A DNA stretch of 64,000 nucleotides from Pseudomonas sp. Leaf58 (GCF_003627215.1 NZ_CP032677.1:4345501-4409500); one strand, 5' to 3'; counted from the first letter of the stretch, positions 16,479 to 25,647 are shown. The notes: generated by a model not told the origin, from the sequence alone. Translations and numbers: made by a program.

Positions 16479-17699
16479 ATGAAACATTCACCACTGCTGG
16501 ACCCCTCTTATGGCGAGCAAGGGGTTTCCCGCCCCGACAAACGCCTTTTTTCAATCAATGCTTCGATAAAAAGCGATAGCGGTCGAATAGCTGTGGGGCA
16601 AGCCAGAATTGCTGATGGCTGGGGCTATGTAGTGTTGCGCGTCGATAACGCGGGTAATCTGGATACTGGGTTTGGTGACGGAGGTCTGACCATTGGGCGC
16701 TTCAAGGCGGGATTTAATTCGGCAGCCGCTGGCGTCCATATTTATGACCAGCACATTATTATCACAGGAAGTTACAATGACGAGGCGACGTTGAGCTCCA
16801 TGCCCGCACTGGCGCGCTTCGACCTGGATGGAAAACCTGACATAAGCTTCGGCGATAACGGTAATAAAATCATTGAGTTACCGGAAAACCCGCGACCCTC
16901 TACAGCGCTCCGGTCAACCGACGAAGTTGTCACCAGCAGTACGCTCGGTGAAGGGGGAATTTTCCTCAGCTATCAATACCCGTGGTCACATGGCGTCATC
17001 ATGAAACTCGACGTCAACGGCGAATATGACAAGCGTTTCAATGGGACGGGCTATAAGTTTCTGAAACCACCGGAGTCTACCGAAAGCTCAGGCCGTGTGC
17101 GATTGATCGTTGATGGCAGAATTTATCTTACCGGGGCCACCAATATCAATGGAATCTCCGGCCCCTACATCGCCTGCTTGAAAGACACTGGCGAGGAGGA
17201 GGTAACGTTCGGTAAAGGGGGCTATTTGTTAACTGAACTGCCAAGCAACTTAATGTTTCTTGACCTGGCGAAATTGGACAACAACGGCAACTTCGTTTGC
17301 ATCGGTTCCGTGGGCACGGACGAAGGGTTCATCACAGCGTTCACCTCCTCCGGAGAAAAACTATCTGGTTTCAAAGAGGGCACCACCCGTTTTGGCGGGT
17401 ATGGCGGACAGTGGACGGAAGGACATGTCTGTACTTTAACGGGGAAGATCATCGCCATCGGCACAACGTTAGGGGCTGACGAAGCAGATGTGGTGGTGGG
17501 GCGCTTTACACTGGATGGGGCACCTGATACCGAATTCGGCGATCATCAAGGTTGGGGACGGATAGCATTGGGTGGCAGTATCGATGTGGCCATGAACTCC
17601 AGCCTCGAGGAGGACGGCAAAACTCTCATCGTGGGCAGCGACTTTGAAACTGGCTCACAGCGTCAAGGCTTCTTGCTCCGTTGCATGACAGACAGTTGA
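16479..17699 (+). CDS. Delta-60 repeat protein
   Basis: The 406-residue protein is built of about seven repeats of roughly 60 residues, each centred on a D-x-x-FG-x-x-G motif: LDPSYGEQG (7-15), LDTGFGDGG (61-69), PDISFGDNG (120-128), YDKRFNGTG (183-191), EVTFGKGG (241-248) and PDTEFGDHQG (349-358). This is the delta-60 family, a predicted beta-propeller. There is no signal peptide or membrane helix. Its bases are visibly richer in A/T than its neighbours, and it has its own terminator, suggesting later acquisition. Function is unknown; related proteins are often in variable regions. Confidence 0.82.
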   Translation: MKHSPLLDPSYGEQGVSRPDKRLFSINASIKSDSGRIAVGQARIADGWGYVVLRVDNAGNLDTGFGDGGLTIGRFKAGFNSAAAGVHIYDQHIIITGSYNDEATLSSMPALARFDLDGKPDISFGDNGNKIIELPENPRPSTALRSTDEVVTSSTLGEGGIFLSYQYPWSHGVIMKLDVNGEYDKRFNGTGYKFLKPPESTESSGRVRLIVDGRIYLTGATNINGISGPYIACLKDTGEEEVTFGKGGYLLTELPSNLMFLDLAKLDNNGNFVCIGSVGTDEGFITAFTSSGEKLSGFKEGTTRFGGYGGQWTEGHVCTLTGKIIAIGTTLGADEADVVVGRFTLDGAPDTEFGDHQGWGRIALGGSIDVAMNSSLEEDGKTLIVGSDFETGSQRQGFLLRCMTDS

Positions 17700-17720
17700 G
17701 TTTGTGTCCCTTGTGAAAGG

Positions 17721-17757
17721 GACGGCCACGCCATAAGCGTGGCCGTCTCTTTTTTTA
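17721..17757 (+). terminator. Terminator of the delta-60 gene
   Basis: The 11-bp stem GACGGCCACGC / GCGTGGCCGTC with loop CATAA is followed by TCTTTTTTT. Confidence 0.92.
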
Positions 17758-18010
17758 ACCAGATCACCTCGCCTCGTTACATCGCCAATGGTCCAAGGCT
17801 GGTAGAAAAACGCAGAAAGTACCTTGGATACCCCTCGCTTACCAAGGTCTAGCGGCTGTCCAGGTGTTTCGCCGCCACAGCCGCGCTATACTGCCGCGCC
17901 CTTTTGCGTCGGCCATGCTGCCGGCGCGCCTTTGCAAGGCGTTTCGACACGCTGGTCGGCACCGTCGAGCGTCTTTTTGAATGTTCCCGTCTTTAAGAGG
18001 AGCGCGCTGC
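17758..18010 (+). promoter_or_regulatory. Fumarase upstream region
   Basis: The gap between the delta-60 terminator and fumarase contains TATACT at 17887-17892 as the best -10, without a clear -35, and an AGAGGAG ribosome site near 18000. No gene is evident here. Confidence 0.35.
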
Positions 18011-19534
18011 ATGACCGTGATCAAGCAAGACGACCTGATTCAGAGCGTCGCCGATGCCCTGCAATTCATTTCGTACTACCACCCCGTCGATTTCATCCAG
18101 GCCATGCACGAGGCCTATCTGCGTGAAGAGTCGCCCGCTGCGCGCGATTCCATCGCCCAGATCCTGATCAACTCGCGCATGTGCGCCACCGGCCACCGCC
18201 CGATCTGCCAAGACACCGGTATCGTCACCGTGTTCGTCCGCGTGGGCATGGACGTGCGCTGGGACGGCGCCACCCTGAGCGTCGACGACATGATCAACGA
18301 AGGTGTGCGTCGCGCCTACAACCTGCCAGAAAACGTCCTGCGCGCCTCGATCCTGGCCGACCCGGCCGGTGCCCGCAAGAACACCAAGGACAACACCCCG
18401 GCAGTGATCCACTACTCCATCGTCCCCGGCGACAAGGTCGAGGTCGATGTCGCAGCCAAGGGCGGCGGCTCGGAAAACAAGTCGAAGATGGCCATGCTCA
18501 ACCCGTCCGACTCGATCGTCGACTGGGTACTGAAGACCGTGCCGACCATGGGCGCTGGCTGGTGCCCGCCTGGCATGCTCGGCATCGGCATCGGCGGCAC
18601 CGCCGAGAAGGCTGCGGTTATGGCCAAAGAAGTGTTGATGGAGTCCATCGACATCCACGAACTGAAAGCCCGTGGCCCGCAGAACCGCATTGAAGAGATC
18701 CGCCTGGAGCTGTTCGACAAGGTCAACCAGCTGGGTATCGGCGCCCAGGGCCTGGGTGGCCTGACCACCGTGCTCGACGTCAAGATCATGGATTACCCAA
18801 CCCACGCCGCTTCGCTGCCGGTGTGCATGATCCCCAACTGCGCCGCTACCCGCCACGCCCACTTCGTGCTCGATGGCTCCGGCCCGGCCGAGCTGGAAGC
18901 GCCGTCGCTGGACGCCTACCCAGAAATCGTCTGGGAAGCCGGCCCGAGCGCGCGTCGCGTCGACCTCGACGCCATCACCCCGGAAGAAGTCGCCAGCTGG
19001 AAGCCGGGCGAAACCATCCTGCTCAACGGCAAGATGCTGACCGGCCGCGATGCTGCGCACAAGCGCATGGTCGAAATGCTCAACCGTGGCGAAGAGCTGC
19101 CGGTAGACCTGAAAGGCCGCTTCATCTACTACGTTGGCCCGGTCGACCCGGTCGGTGACGAAGTGGTAGGCCCAGCCGGCCCGACCACCGCCACCCGTAT
19201 GGACAAGTTCACCCGCCAGATCCTCGAGCAAACCGGCCTTTTGGGCATGATCGGCAAATCCGAGCGCGGCCCAACCGCCATCGAAGCGATCAAGGACAAC
19301 AAGGCCGTGTACCTGATGGCCGTCGGCGGCGCTGCCTACCTGGTAGCCCAGGCCATCCGCAAGTCGAAGGTCCTGGCCTTCGCCGAGCTGGGCATGGAAG
19401 CGATCTACGAGTTCGAGGTCAAGGACATGCCGGTGACCGTCGCCGTAGACAGCAACGGTGAGTCGGTGCACATCACTGGCCCTGCCCTGTGGCAGAGCAA
19501 GATTGCCCAGAGCCTGGCAGTCGAAGTGAAGTAA
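18011..19534 (+). CDS. fumA: Fumarate hydratase, class I (iron-sulfur)
   Basis: The 507-residue enzyme shows the class I fumarase N-terminal domain (ICQDTGIVTVFVRVG with a cluster Cys, GGGSENKSKMAML) and the C-terminal beta domain (LNGKMLTGRDAAHKR, IYYVGPVDPVGDEVVGPAGPTTATRMD). It interconverts fumarate and malate using an oxygen-sensitive [4Fe-4S] cluster. ATG 18011 with GAGGAG is preferred over 17981. A nearby sodB and a fumarase of the oxygen-sensitive type fit iron/oxidative physiology, but they are not in one operon. Confidence 0.95.
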   Translation: MTVIKQDDLIQSVADALQFISYYHPVDFIQAMHEAYLREESPAARDSIAQILINSRMCATGHRPICQDTGIVTVFVRVGMDVRWDGATLSVDDMINEGVRRAYNLPENVLRASILADPAGARKNTKDNTPAVIHYSIVPGDKVEVDVAAKGGGSENKSKMAMLNPSDSIVDWVLKTVPTMGAGWCPPGMLGIGIGGTAEKAAVMAKEVLMESIDIHELKARGPQNRIEEIRLELFDKVNQLGIGAQGLGGLTTVLDVKIMDYPTHAASLPVCMIPNCAATRHAHFVLDGSGPAELEAPSLDAYPEIVWEAGPSARRVDLDAITPEEVASWKPGETILLNGKMLTGRDAAHKRMVEMLNRGEELPVDLKGRFIYYVGPVDPVGDEVVGPAGPTTATRMDKFTRQILEQTGLLGMIGKSERGPTAIEAIKDNKAVYLMAVGGAAYLVAQAIRKSKVLAFAELGMEAIYEFEVKDMPVTVAVDSNGESVHITGPALWQSKIAQSLAVEVK

Positions 19535-19547
19535 ACCTGATGTAACA

Positions 19548-19620
19548 GCGGCGCCTGCTTCGCGGGTAAACCCGCTCCTACACACCCCTGTAGGAGCGGG
19601 TTTACCCGCGAAGAGGCCGC
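19548..19620. repeat. REPIN (type 1, GGGTAAACCC variant)
   Basis: GCTTCGCGGGTAAACCCGCTCCTACA and its inverse TGTAGGAGCGGGTTTACCCGCGAAG flank a 7-base centre: a near-perfect long palindrome between the convergent fumarase and nitrilase genes. Confidence 0.9.
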
Positions 19621-19628
19621 TCCTGTTT

Positions 19629-20501
19629 TCACACGATCCGGTCAAACTGCTCTGGCCAGTCCCTGCGGGTAAACACCTGCCCTTCCCGCCTTACCCGCCG
19701 CACTTCTTCCAGGTCCACGTCACACACCAGCCACTGGCTAGTGGCAGGGCGCAACTGCTCACTCAAGGCCAGCACCCCATCCCCCGGCATCCCATGATCC
19801 GGTGGCACGAATAACCCTGCCCGGCCGATATTCTCATCCAGCGCCGGCGACCAGGGCGCCAGCCCGACCGTGGGGCTCTGCAATACCGCTATCTGGTTCT
19901 CCAACGCCCGCGCCTGGGCGCCGATGCGCACCCGGTGGTAACCCGCCTCGGTGTCGGTACAGCTCGGCGCCAGGACCAGGTCGGCACCCGCCTCGGCCAA
20001 GTGCCGGGCCAGCATCGGGAATTCATTGTCGTAGCAGATCAGAATCCCCAGGCGCCCCAACTCGGTGTCGAACACCTGCAGCCCCTGGCCCGCGGCAATG
20101 CCCCACTGCTCGCGCTCGAAGCGGGTCATCATCAGTTTGTCCTGATAGCCCAGCACCCCCTTGGGGCCACACAACCAGGCCCGGTTGCGGTAGCGGCCAT
20201 CACTGTCGAGCACCGGCAGGCTGCCGGGTTGCAAATAGACCCCCCAGCGCCGGGCGATGCCCTCGCACAATGCCAACCACGGTTCGACCAGCGGCTGTAT
20301 GCCCGCGATAGAGGCCTTCAGGTCACCCCGCTGCTCGGGCACCAACTGCCCACTAAGCACCAGCCCGGCGTACTCCGGCAGCAGCAACAAGCGCGCGCCC
20401 GCCTCCACCGCTTCGGCGCACAGGCCTTGCAGGTGGTCAGCGTAGGCGTCCCAGGTTTCGTGCAGCTCGATGGCGTACTGGCAGGCCGCCAGGCGGATCA
20501 T
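19629..20501 (-). CDS. Nitrilase-superfamily amidohydrolase
   Basis: The 290-residue protein has the complete Glu-Lys-Cys triad of carbon-nitrogen hydrolases: LLPEY (E43), YQDKLMMT (K122) and ILICYDNEFP (C156). It hydrolyses a C-N bond (amide or nitrile); the substrate is unknown. The chosen start ATG 20501 overlaps the stop of the upstream acetyltransferase gene as ATGA, so the pair is translated together. Longer frames to 20570 are ignored for that reason. The pairing of a nitrilase with a GNAT enzyme is common in bacteria and may mean related substrates. Confidence 0.88.
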   Translation of the reverse strand: MIRLAACQYAIELHETWDAYADHLQGLCAEAVEAGARLLLLPEYAGLVLSGQLVPEQRGDLKASIAGIQPLVEPWLALCEGIARRWGVYLQPGSLPVLDSDGRYRNRAWLCGPKGVLGYQDKLMMTRFEREQWGIAAGQGLQVFDTELGRLGILICYDNEFPMLARHLAEAGADLVLAPSCTDTEAGYHRVRIGAQARALENQIAVLQSPTVGLAPWSPALDENIGRAGLFVPPDHGMPGDGVLALSEQLRPATSQWLVCDVDLEEVRRVRREGQVFTRRDWPEQFDRIV

Positions 20502-21088
20502 ATCGGCAGTTCCTTGAGCCAGAACGACATCAGCTTGTCCGAACTCTGCGCCTCGTCCAGGTCGCGCCACGCGTAGCGCGTGCGCAGTGACGGGTCGTGC
20601 AGGAAACCGCGGTTACGCCAAAAGCCGTGCAAGGGTTTGTAGTTAGCCGGCCGCCGTGGGTGCACACCTGGCCGCTCGACCGCGCAGAACGCGCAGTAGT
20701 CGAACTCGGCGAGTTTGTGCGCGTAGGACTCGCGCTCGATAAAGAAGCGCACCCCCAGGCCTTGGCCACGGTATTCGGGCAGCACCACCGACTCACCGAA
20801 GTAATACACGCTGGCCGGGTCGCGCCCTTGGGCCAGGAATGGCTGCTGGAGTTCGGGGGCGACGTCCACCAGCGGCAAGCCGGTGGAGGCGCCGACCACC
20901 TTGCCTTGGTCCAGCGCCAATACCACTAGGCTGCGCCCGGAGCGGGCATAGGTGGCCAGGTAATCGGCCTCGTACTCTGCGGTGCCGTCATAAAGGTAGG
21001 GAAACTCGCGGAACACGGTAAGGCGCAGGCGAGCGAGGTCATCGATGTAAGGCGCGATAGCGGCGCCGTGCAACAGGCGTATTTCCAT
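20498..21088 (-). CDS. GNAT-family N-acetyltransferase
   Basis: The 196-residue protein contains the acetyl-CoA-binding core VVLPEYRGQGLGVRFF, matching the GNAT Q/RxxGxG/A motif. It likely acetylates an amine of a small metabolite. It is the first gene of a two-gene operon with the nitrilase (4-base overlap). The substrate cannot be told from sequence. Confidence 0.85.
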   Translation of the reverse strand: MEIRLLHGAAIAPYIDDLARLRLTVFREFPYLYDGTAEYEADYLATYARSGRSLVVLALDQGKVVGASTGLPLVDVAPELQQPFLAQGRDPASVYYFGESVVLPEYRGQGLGVRFFIERESYAHKLAEFDYCAFCAVERPGVHPRRPANYKPLHGFWRNRGFLHDPSLRTRYAWRDLDEAQSSDKLMSFWLKELPI

Positions 21089-21203
21089 GCTTGGCGGTCG
21101 TTTTGTCGATGTGGATGACGCGCTCGGCTAAGCCGGGCTTGAGGGGAAACCCTATCATCCGAGACCACGACCCGCCTTTTCCCTACACGACAGGTATTGT
21201 TCC

Positions 21204-21602
21204 ATGACCGCTACCGAACTGGTAAATGCTTACTACACCGCTTTCAACGCGGGTGACATGCCAGCCTTTCTCGCCCTGCTCAGTGAAGACGTGATCCACG
21301 ACATCAACCAAGGCGAGCGGCAGATGGGCAAGGCCCGCTTTGCCGCGTTCATGGACAAGATGAACCGCTGCTACCGCGAGCGCTTGGCCGATATCGTAGT
21401 CATGCAAAACGCCGAAGGCAGCCGCGCGGCAGCGGAGTTCACCGTGCATGGCGAATACCTGGCCAATGACGAAGGGTTGCCGCCCGCCAACGGGCAAACC
21501 TATGTGTTGCCGGCGGGCGCGTTCTTCTATATCCACTGCGGCAAGATTGCCCGGGTGACCAACTACTACAACCTCAATGACTGGGTTGAGCAGGTCGGTT
21601 AA
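21204..21602 (+). CDS. SnoaL-like / NTF2-fold protein
   Basis: The 132-residue protein begins MTATELVNAYYTAFNAGDMPAFLALLSEDVIHD, a typical SnoaL-like cone fold that includes ketosteroid-isomerase relatives, and ends FYIHCGKIARVTNYYNLNDW. Members bind small hydrophobic ligands or catalyse isomerisation, but the role here is unknown. It diverges from the GNAT gene across a 115-base gap. Confidence 0.8.
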   Translation: MTATELVNAYYTAFNAGDMPAFLALLSEDVIHDINQGERQMGKARFAAFMDKMNRCYRERLADIVVMQNAEGSRAAAEFTVHGEYLANDEGLPPANGQTYVLPAGAFFYIHCGKIARVTNYYNLNDWVEQVG

Positions 21603-21633
21603 GCCGGCCAGAGATGTGTTGCCTGTACTTGTC

Positions 21634-21722
21634 CTTTCGCGGGCAAGCCCGCTCCTACAGGGAGCCACAATGCTCAGGCTGGTGATGCCACTGTAGGAGC
21701 GGGTTTACCCGCGAAGAGGCCT
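21634..21722. repeat. REPIN (type 1) between convergent genes
   Basis: TTTCGCGGGCAAGCCCGCTCCTACAG and CTGTAGGAGCGGGTTTACCCGCGAAG are about 35 bases apart. The arms differ (GGCAAGCC versus GGTTTACC), so it joins two REP subtypes. Confidence 0.88.
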
Positions 21723-21724
21723 GG

Positions 21725-22303
21725 TCAGACGATACGGGTGCCCAGCACCTTGAGGAAGGCCGCCAGCCACGCCGGGTGCGCCGGCCATGCTGGCGCGGTC
21801 ACCAGATTGCCGTCCACGTGCGCCTGGTCCACCGCGATATCGATGAATGTCCCGCCGGCCAAGCGCACCTCCGGCGCACACGCCGGATAAGCACTGCATT
21901 CACGCCCTTCCAGCACGCCGGCCGCCGCCAGCAGCTGGGCCCCATGGCACACCGCTGCAATCGGCTTGCCGGCCTGGTCGAACGCCCGCACCAGCTCCAG
22001 CACCTTCTCATCCAGGCGCAGGTACTCAGGCGCACGGCCGCCGGGGATCAGCAGCGCGTCGTAACTTTCGGCCCGCACGCGCACGAAATCGTAGTTCAAG
22101 GCAAAGTTGTGGCCTGGCTTTTCGCTGTAGGTCTGTTCACCCTCGAAATCGTGAATCGCGGTACGCACGGTCTGCCCCGCCACCTTCTCCGGGCATACCG
22201 CATGCACCGTGTGGCCGACCATACCCAGCGCCTGGAACGGCACCATGGCCTCGTAATCTTCAACGTAGTCGCCGACCAACATGAGAATTTTCTTAGCCGT
22301 CAT
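21725..22303 (-). CDS. DJ-1/PfpI family protein
   Basis: The 192-residue protein has the DJ-1/PfpI nucleophile elbow AVCHGAQLL (C119-H120) and the acid region of the family. Relatives include PfpI/YhbO proteases or deglycases and glyoxalase III; exact activity is not settled. The start ATG 22303 with AAGGAG is preferred over the in-frame GTG at 22312. Confidence 0.85.
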   Translation of the reverse strand: MTAKKILMLVGDYVEDYEAMVPFQALGMVGHTVHAVCPEKVAGQTVRTAIHDFEGEQTYSEKPGHNFALNYDFVRVRAESYDALLIPGGRAPEYLRLDEKVLELVRAFDQAGKPIAAVCHGAQLLAAAGVLEGRECSAYPACAPEVRLAGGTFIDIAVDQAHVDGNLVTAPAWPAHPAWLAAFLKVLGTRIV

Positions 22304-22354
22304 CGCACCCACTCCTTCGCTTGCCTAGAGACAGTCACTGCACGATAGCCGGTC

Positions 22355-23512
22355 TCAGTCGCGACGGTCGAGCAAGTTGACCACCAATCGGTCCAGCCAG
22401 CCCCACACCCGCTGCTTCACCCGGCGCCACAGTGGCCGGGAATGCCAATGGCCGAGGTCAACCACCTCGCTCAAGGCAAAATCGCGCTCGAAGCTGGCCT
22501 GTACCGCAGCCGTCAGCGGCGGATCGAGTGCCTCGATGTTGGCCTCAAGGTTGAAGCGCAGGTTCCAATGGTCGAAGTTGCACGAGCCGATACTGACCCA
22601 GTCGTCGATCAGCACCATCTTCAGGTGCAGAAAACACGGCTGGTACTCGTAGATACGTACCCCTGCGCGCAACAAACGGGGGTAATAGCGGTGCCCGGCG
22701 TAACGTACCGAAGGATGATCGGTGCGCGGCCCGGTCAGCAGCAGCCGCACATCGACCCCCTTGCTGGCAGCCCGGCGCAGCGACCGGCGCACGCTCCAGG
22801 TTGGCAGAAAGTAGGGTGTAGCCAGCCACACCCGCCGCTTGCCGCTGTTGATCGCGCGCACCAGCGAATGCAGGATGTCCTGGTGCTGACGGGCGTCGGC
22901 ATAGGCCACCCGGCCCATACCCTGACCCTGGGTAGGCACCTTGGGTAGGCGCGGCAGGCCAAAACCTTCCGCTGGGCGCCAAGCGGTTCGGCGGTTGTTG
23001 GCATGCCACTGGCGGTCGAACAGCAATTGCCAGTCGTTCACTACCGGCCCCTGCATCTGCACCATTACCTCGTGCCATTCACTGGTCGCCTCGCCCGGCG
23101 TCCAGAACTCGTCGGTGACACCCGTGCCGCCCACCACTGCCCAGCGCTCATCCACCAGCAGCAGCTTGCGGTGATCGCGGTACAGGTTGCGCAGGCCACG
23201 CTTCCAACGCAGGCGGTTGTACCAGCGCAGGTACACACCGGCATCCAGCAGACGCTGGCGCAACGTGCTGTTGAAAGCCAGTGAGCCATAGTCGTCGAAC
23301 AGGCAGCGCACCCGTACACCGCGTCGGGCAGCCTGCTCCAGCACTTCGACCACGGCATCGGCGCAGTCGCCGGCCTCGACCAGGTACAGCTCCAGGTCAA
23401 CCTGCGACTGGGCGCGCACGATCGCCTGGAGCATGCGCGGAAAGAACTCGGGGCCGTCGATCAGCAGCTCGAACTGGTTGCCATCCCGCCAGGGGAAGAC
23501 CGGCCCTGGCAT
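22355..23512 (-). CDS. clsB: Phospholipase D-like cardiolipin synthase (ClsB type)
   Basis: The 385-residue protein carries two HKD motifs: HRKLLLVDERWAVVGGTG (about residue 115) and HLKMVLIDDWVSIGSCNFD (about 297). The overall length and lack of an N-terminal membrane anchor match E. coli ClsB. It is expected to make cardiolipin or transfer phosphatidyl groups. It begins one base after the stop of the YceI gene, as the last of a four-gene operon. Confidence 0.82.
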   Translation of the reverse strand: MPGPVFPWRDGNQFELLIDGPEFFPRMLQAIVRAQSQVDLELYLVEAGDCADAVVEVLEQAARRGVRVRCLFDDYGSLAFNSTLRQRLLDAGVYLRWYNRLRWKRGLRNLYRDHRKLLLVDERWAVVGGTGVTDEFWTPGEATSEWHEVMVQMQGPVVNDWQLLFDRQWHANNRRTAWRPAEGFGLPRLPKVPTQGQGMGRVAYADARQHQDILHSLVRAINSGKRRVWLATPYFLPTWSVRRSLRRAASKGVDVRLLLTGPRTDHPSVRYAGHRYYPRLLRAGVRIYEYQPCFLHLKMVLIDDWVSIGSCNFDHWNLRFNLEANIEALDPPLTAAVQASFERDFALSEVVDLGHWHSRPLWRRVKQRVWGWLDRLVVNLLDRRD

Positions 23513-23513
23513 G

Positions 23514-24095
23514 TCAGCGAGCGGTGAAGATCAGCACCGCGTTAACCGGCACCGACGGGTTGATGGATTTGAGCTTGGCAAATTTGCGCAAGCTTTCCAG
23601 GCCCGGCAGCAGGCCGAAATCCTCGGCGCGCAGCACCAGTGGCTCGAGGGTTACTACCTGGAAGCGGCGCTCGTCCAGGCGGGTGGCCAGCAGCAGGGCG
23701 TTGTAGCTGTGAGACTGGCCATGCAGGGTCACCGTGAGCGGCAGGCGCAGCTCGATCTGGGCACCGGTGGCCAGGTCGTTGATCGGCCGCAGGTCCAATT
23801 GCGCCTGCACCTTGGCTTCGGCAAAACGCTCCACCTCGAACAGGTCGTCACGCATGCGTTCGTCACGCAATGGGACGCCGCTGTTCACCGAGTCCATCTC
23901 GATGCTCAACCCCGCCGCACCCTTGCGGTCGACCGTGCCATGCAGCACCAGGAAGCGATGCACTTCGGCGGTATCACCGTTTTTGCCGGTTATGAACGAC
24001 AGGCGCGACGATTCGCCATCGAGGTGCCAGTTGGCGTGAGCAGGCAGGCAAAAAGCCAGCAACATGGCGGGCAGCAGACGGGGCAGTTTGAACAT
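23514..24095 (-). CDS. YceI-like periplasmic protein
   Basis: The 193-residue protein starts with a signal peptide ending ...LAFCLPAHA and has the YceI fold (WHLDGESSRLSFITGKNGDTAEVHRF ... GTVDRKGAAGLSIEMDSVNSG). YceI proteins bind isoprenoid-type lipids in the periplasm. It ends one base before the phospholipase D gene begins, which suggests a shared envelope-lipid role. Confidence 0.85.
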   Translation of the reverse strand: MFKLPRLLPAMLLAFCLPAHANWHLDGESSRLSFITGKNGDTAEVHRFLVLHGTVDRKGAAGLSIEMDSVNSGVPLRDERMRDDLFEVERFAEAKVQAQLDLRPINDLATGAQIELRLPLTVTLHGQSHSYNALLLATRLDERRFQVVTLEPLVLRAEDFGLLPGLESLRKFAKLKSINPSVPVNAVLIFTAR

Positions 24096-24139
24096 GACAG
24101 ATCTCGTGAAACCAAGCCGCCAACCTTACCCGCCCGCCT

Positions 24140-24436
24140 TCACGGCAGCAAGCGGCAGCCCTCGCGCGGGCCTTGCCAGGCCGCCTGGTTGCGCCGCCCC
24201 AGGCCCTCGGCGGTGACTTGCCGCTGCTGGCTGTTTTCCTCCAGCAGGCTCAACGGCAGCCATTGCTTCACATAGCCTTGGCAATACGCCGGGGCAAAAC
24301 CCATGACGAAGCGGCACGAGCAGTATTCCTTGGCCGAGTAGGCCGACAGGATGCCGGGGAAGTCCGCCAGCGCCTGCCGTTCGTGCCAGGCCCAGTACAA
24401 CAGCCCCAGCATCACCAGTAGCAGGCCCCGCTTCAT
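24140..24436 (-). CDS. Small membrane-anchored cysteine-containing protein
   Basis: The 98-residue product has one N-terminal membrane helix (GLLLVMLGLLYWAW), then a segment YCSCRFVMGFAPAYC with three closely spaced cysteines, then a polar tail. The cysteines would face the periplasm if the helix is a signal anchor. Its start overlaps the stop of the serine hydrolase by ATGA. No known family recognised. Confidence 0.7.
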   Translation of the reverse strand: MKRGLLLVMLGLLYWAWHERQALADFPGILSAYSAKEYCSCRFVMGFAPAYCQGYVKQWLPLSLLEENSQQRQVTAEGLGRRNQAAWQGPREGCRLLP

Positions 24437-25515
24437 GCGCCCTCCCCGGCCAACGTCGCCAGTATGCGCTTGAGCAGTTCGTCGTGCTGGTAGCTGCCGT
24501 CGCGGTCATCGGCATAACGCACGATCACCAGCTTGTGCGCAGGCAGCACATACAGCGCCTGGCCCCAATGGCCGAGGGCGGCGTAAGTATCTGCCGGCGC
24601 ATTCGGCCAAGGCCGTGGGGCGCCAAGCAGCGGCTGGTTGAGCCACCAGTGGCCGCCGGGGTTAGCCTCGCCGGGCACGGTTGCGGCGTGGGTAAACGGC
24701 ATGCGGTTGAAGGCAACCCAGGCTTTGGGCAGCAATTGCCGGCCCTGCCAGCGCCCATCGCGCTGCATCAACAGGCCGATGCGCGCCAGGTCACGGGCTG
24801 TGAGGTACAAGTAGGAAGAGCCCACGTAGGTACCCGCCCGGTCCCGTTCCCACACCGCACTGCCGATCCCCAACGGGGTGAACAGCGCGTGCCAGGGGTA
24901 ATCGGCGTACTGGTCGGCATCGAGCATGCCGCGCAGCGCGGCGGCCAGCAGGTTGCTGTCACCACTGGAATAGAGAAACCGCTGGCCTGGGTTGGCCGCC
25001 GTGCCCTGCGCTGCGGTGTACGCTGCCATGTCCTGGCGGCCACGGGTATACAGCATGGCCACTACCGAGGACTTGAGCGGGGTGTATTCGTAGCCTTCCT
25101 GCCAGTCCAGGCCGCTGGCCCAGTGCAACAGGTCGGCCATGCGCACGCCGGGGTGGGCGCGCATCGCCGGGTAGTAGCGGCTGACCGGGTCCTGCAGCTG
25201 AAAACGTCCCTCGCCCTGGGCCACGCCCAGTAGCGTGGCCAACACGCTCTTGCTTACCGACCAAGTGAGGTGAGCGGTGGCGACGCTGGTGGGAGCGCTG
25301 TAGCGTTCGTGGAGGATGCGGCCGTCGCGGATGATCAGCAGGGCGTCGGTGCGGATACCGCTGCGTGCGGGGCTGGTGGATGCTGGGAAGGCGTAGGCGT
25401 CGACGGCTTGCCAGTTGAGGGTGGCGTTGTCGATGGGCCAGTCGGGTTGGGGCCAGTCTTCGGCCCATGCGCAACCCGTAACCATCGCCAGTGTCAGCAG
25501 GAGAGCCTTCATCAT
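24433..25515 (-). CDS. Serine hydrolase, beta-lactamase class C fold
   Basis: The protein of about 360 residues starts with a signal peptide (MKALLLTLAMVTGCAWA) and has the S-x-x-K nucleophile motif SVSK and a YSSGDSN motif. The family includes beta-lactamases, esterases and D-amino-peptidases, so the function is not fixed; a beta-lactamase role is not implied. Two tandem ATGs (25515, 25512) follow AAGG; the first is given. It opens an operon with a small membrane protein (4-base overlap), YceI and phospholipase D genes. Confidence 0.82.
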   Translation of the reverse strand: MMKALLLTLAMVTGCAWAEDWPQPDWPIDNATLNWQAVDAYAFPASTSPARSGIRTDALLIIRDGRILHERYSAPTSVATAHLTWSVSKSVLATLLGVAQGEGRFQLQDPVSRYYPAMRAHPGVRMADLLHWASGLDWQEGYEYTPLKSSVVAMLYTRGRQDMAAYTAAQGTAANPGQRFLYSSGDSNLLAAALRGMLDADQYADYPWHALFTPLGIGSAVWERDRAGTYVGSSYLYLTARDLARIGLLMQRDGRWQGRQLLPKAWVAFNRMPFTHAATVPGEANPGGHWWLNQPLLGAPRPWPNAPADTYAALGHWGQALYVLPAHKLVIVRYADDRDGSYQHDELLKRILATLAGEGA

Positions 25516-25529
25516 GTGCGCCTTTTTTG

Positions 25530-25647
25530 AGGCTGCGATGCAGCCCATCGCCGGCAAGCCAGCTCCCACAGGTACTGCTCAAGGCTTGAGGTCGATGCTG
25601 TCGATGTGGGAGCTGGCTTGCCGGCGATGGGCCGCAAAGCGGCCCCA
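25530..25647. repeat. REPIN, type 2 (CGCCGGCAAGCCAGCTCCCACAG)
   Basis: CCATCGCCGGCAAGCCAGCT and AGCTGGCTTGCCGGCGATGG form perfect inverted arms around about 50 bases. The outer flanks GGCTGC.. and ..GCAAAGC add more pairing. It is the same type as at 59965. Confidence 0.9.

Noticed and set aside
24433..25515. Antibiotic-resistance beta-lactamase
   Set aside because: The SVSK motif shows the serine-hydrolase fold, but class C beta-lactamase signatures such as the full YxN and KTG context are not all recognisable, and many family members are esterases or peptidases.
25530..25647. Perfect inverted repeats here and at 59965 as transposon ends
   Set aside because: No target-site duplication and no transposase lie between the arms, and the same sequence recurs at other intergenic sites as REPINs.
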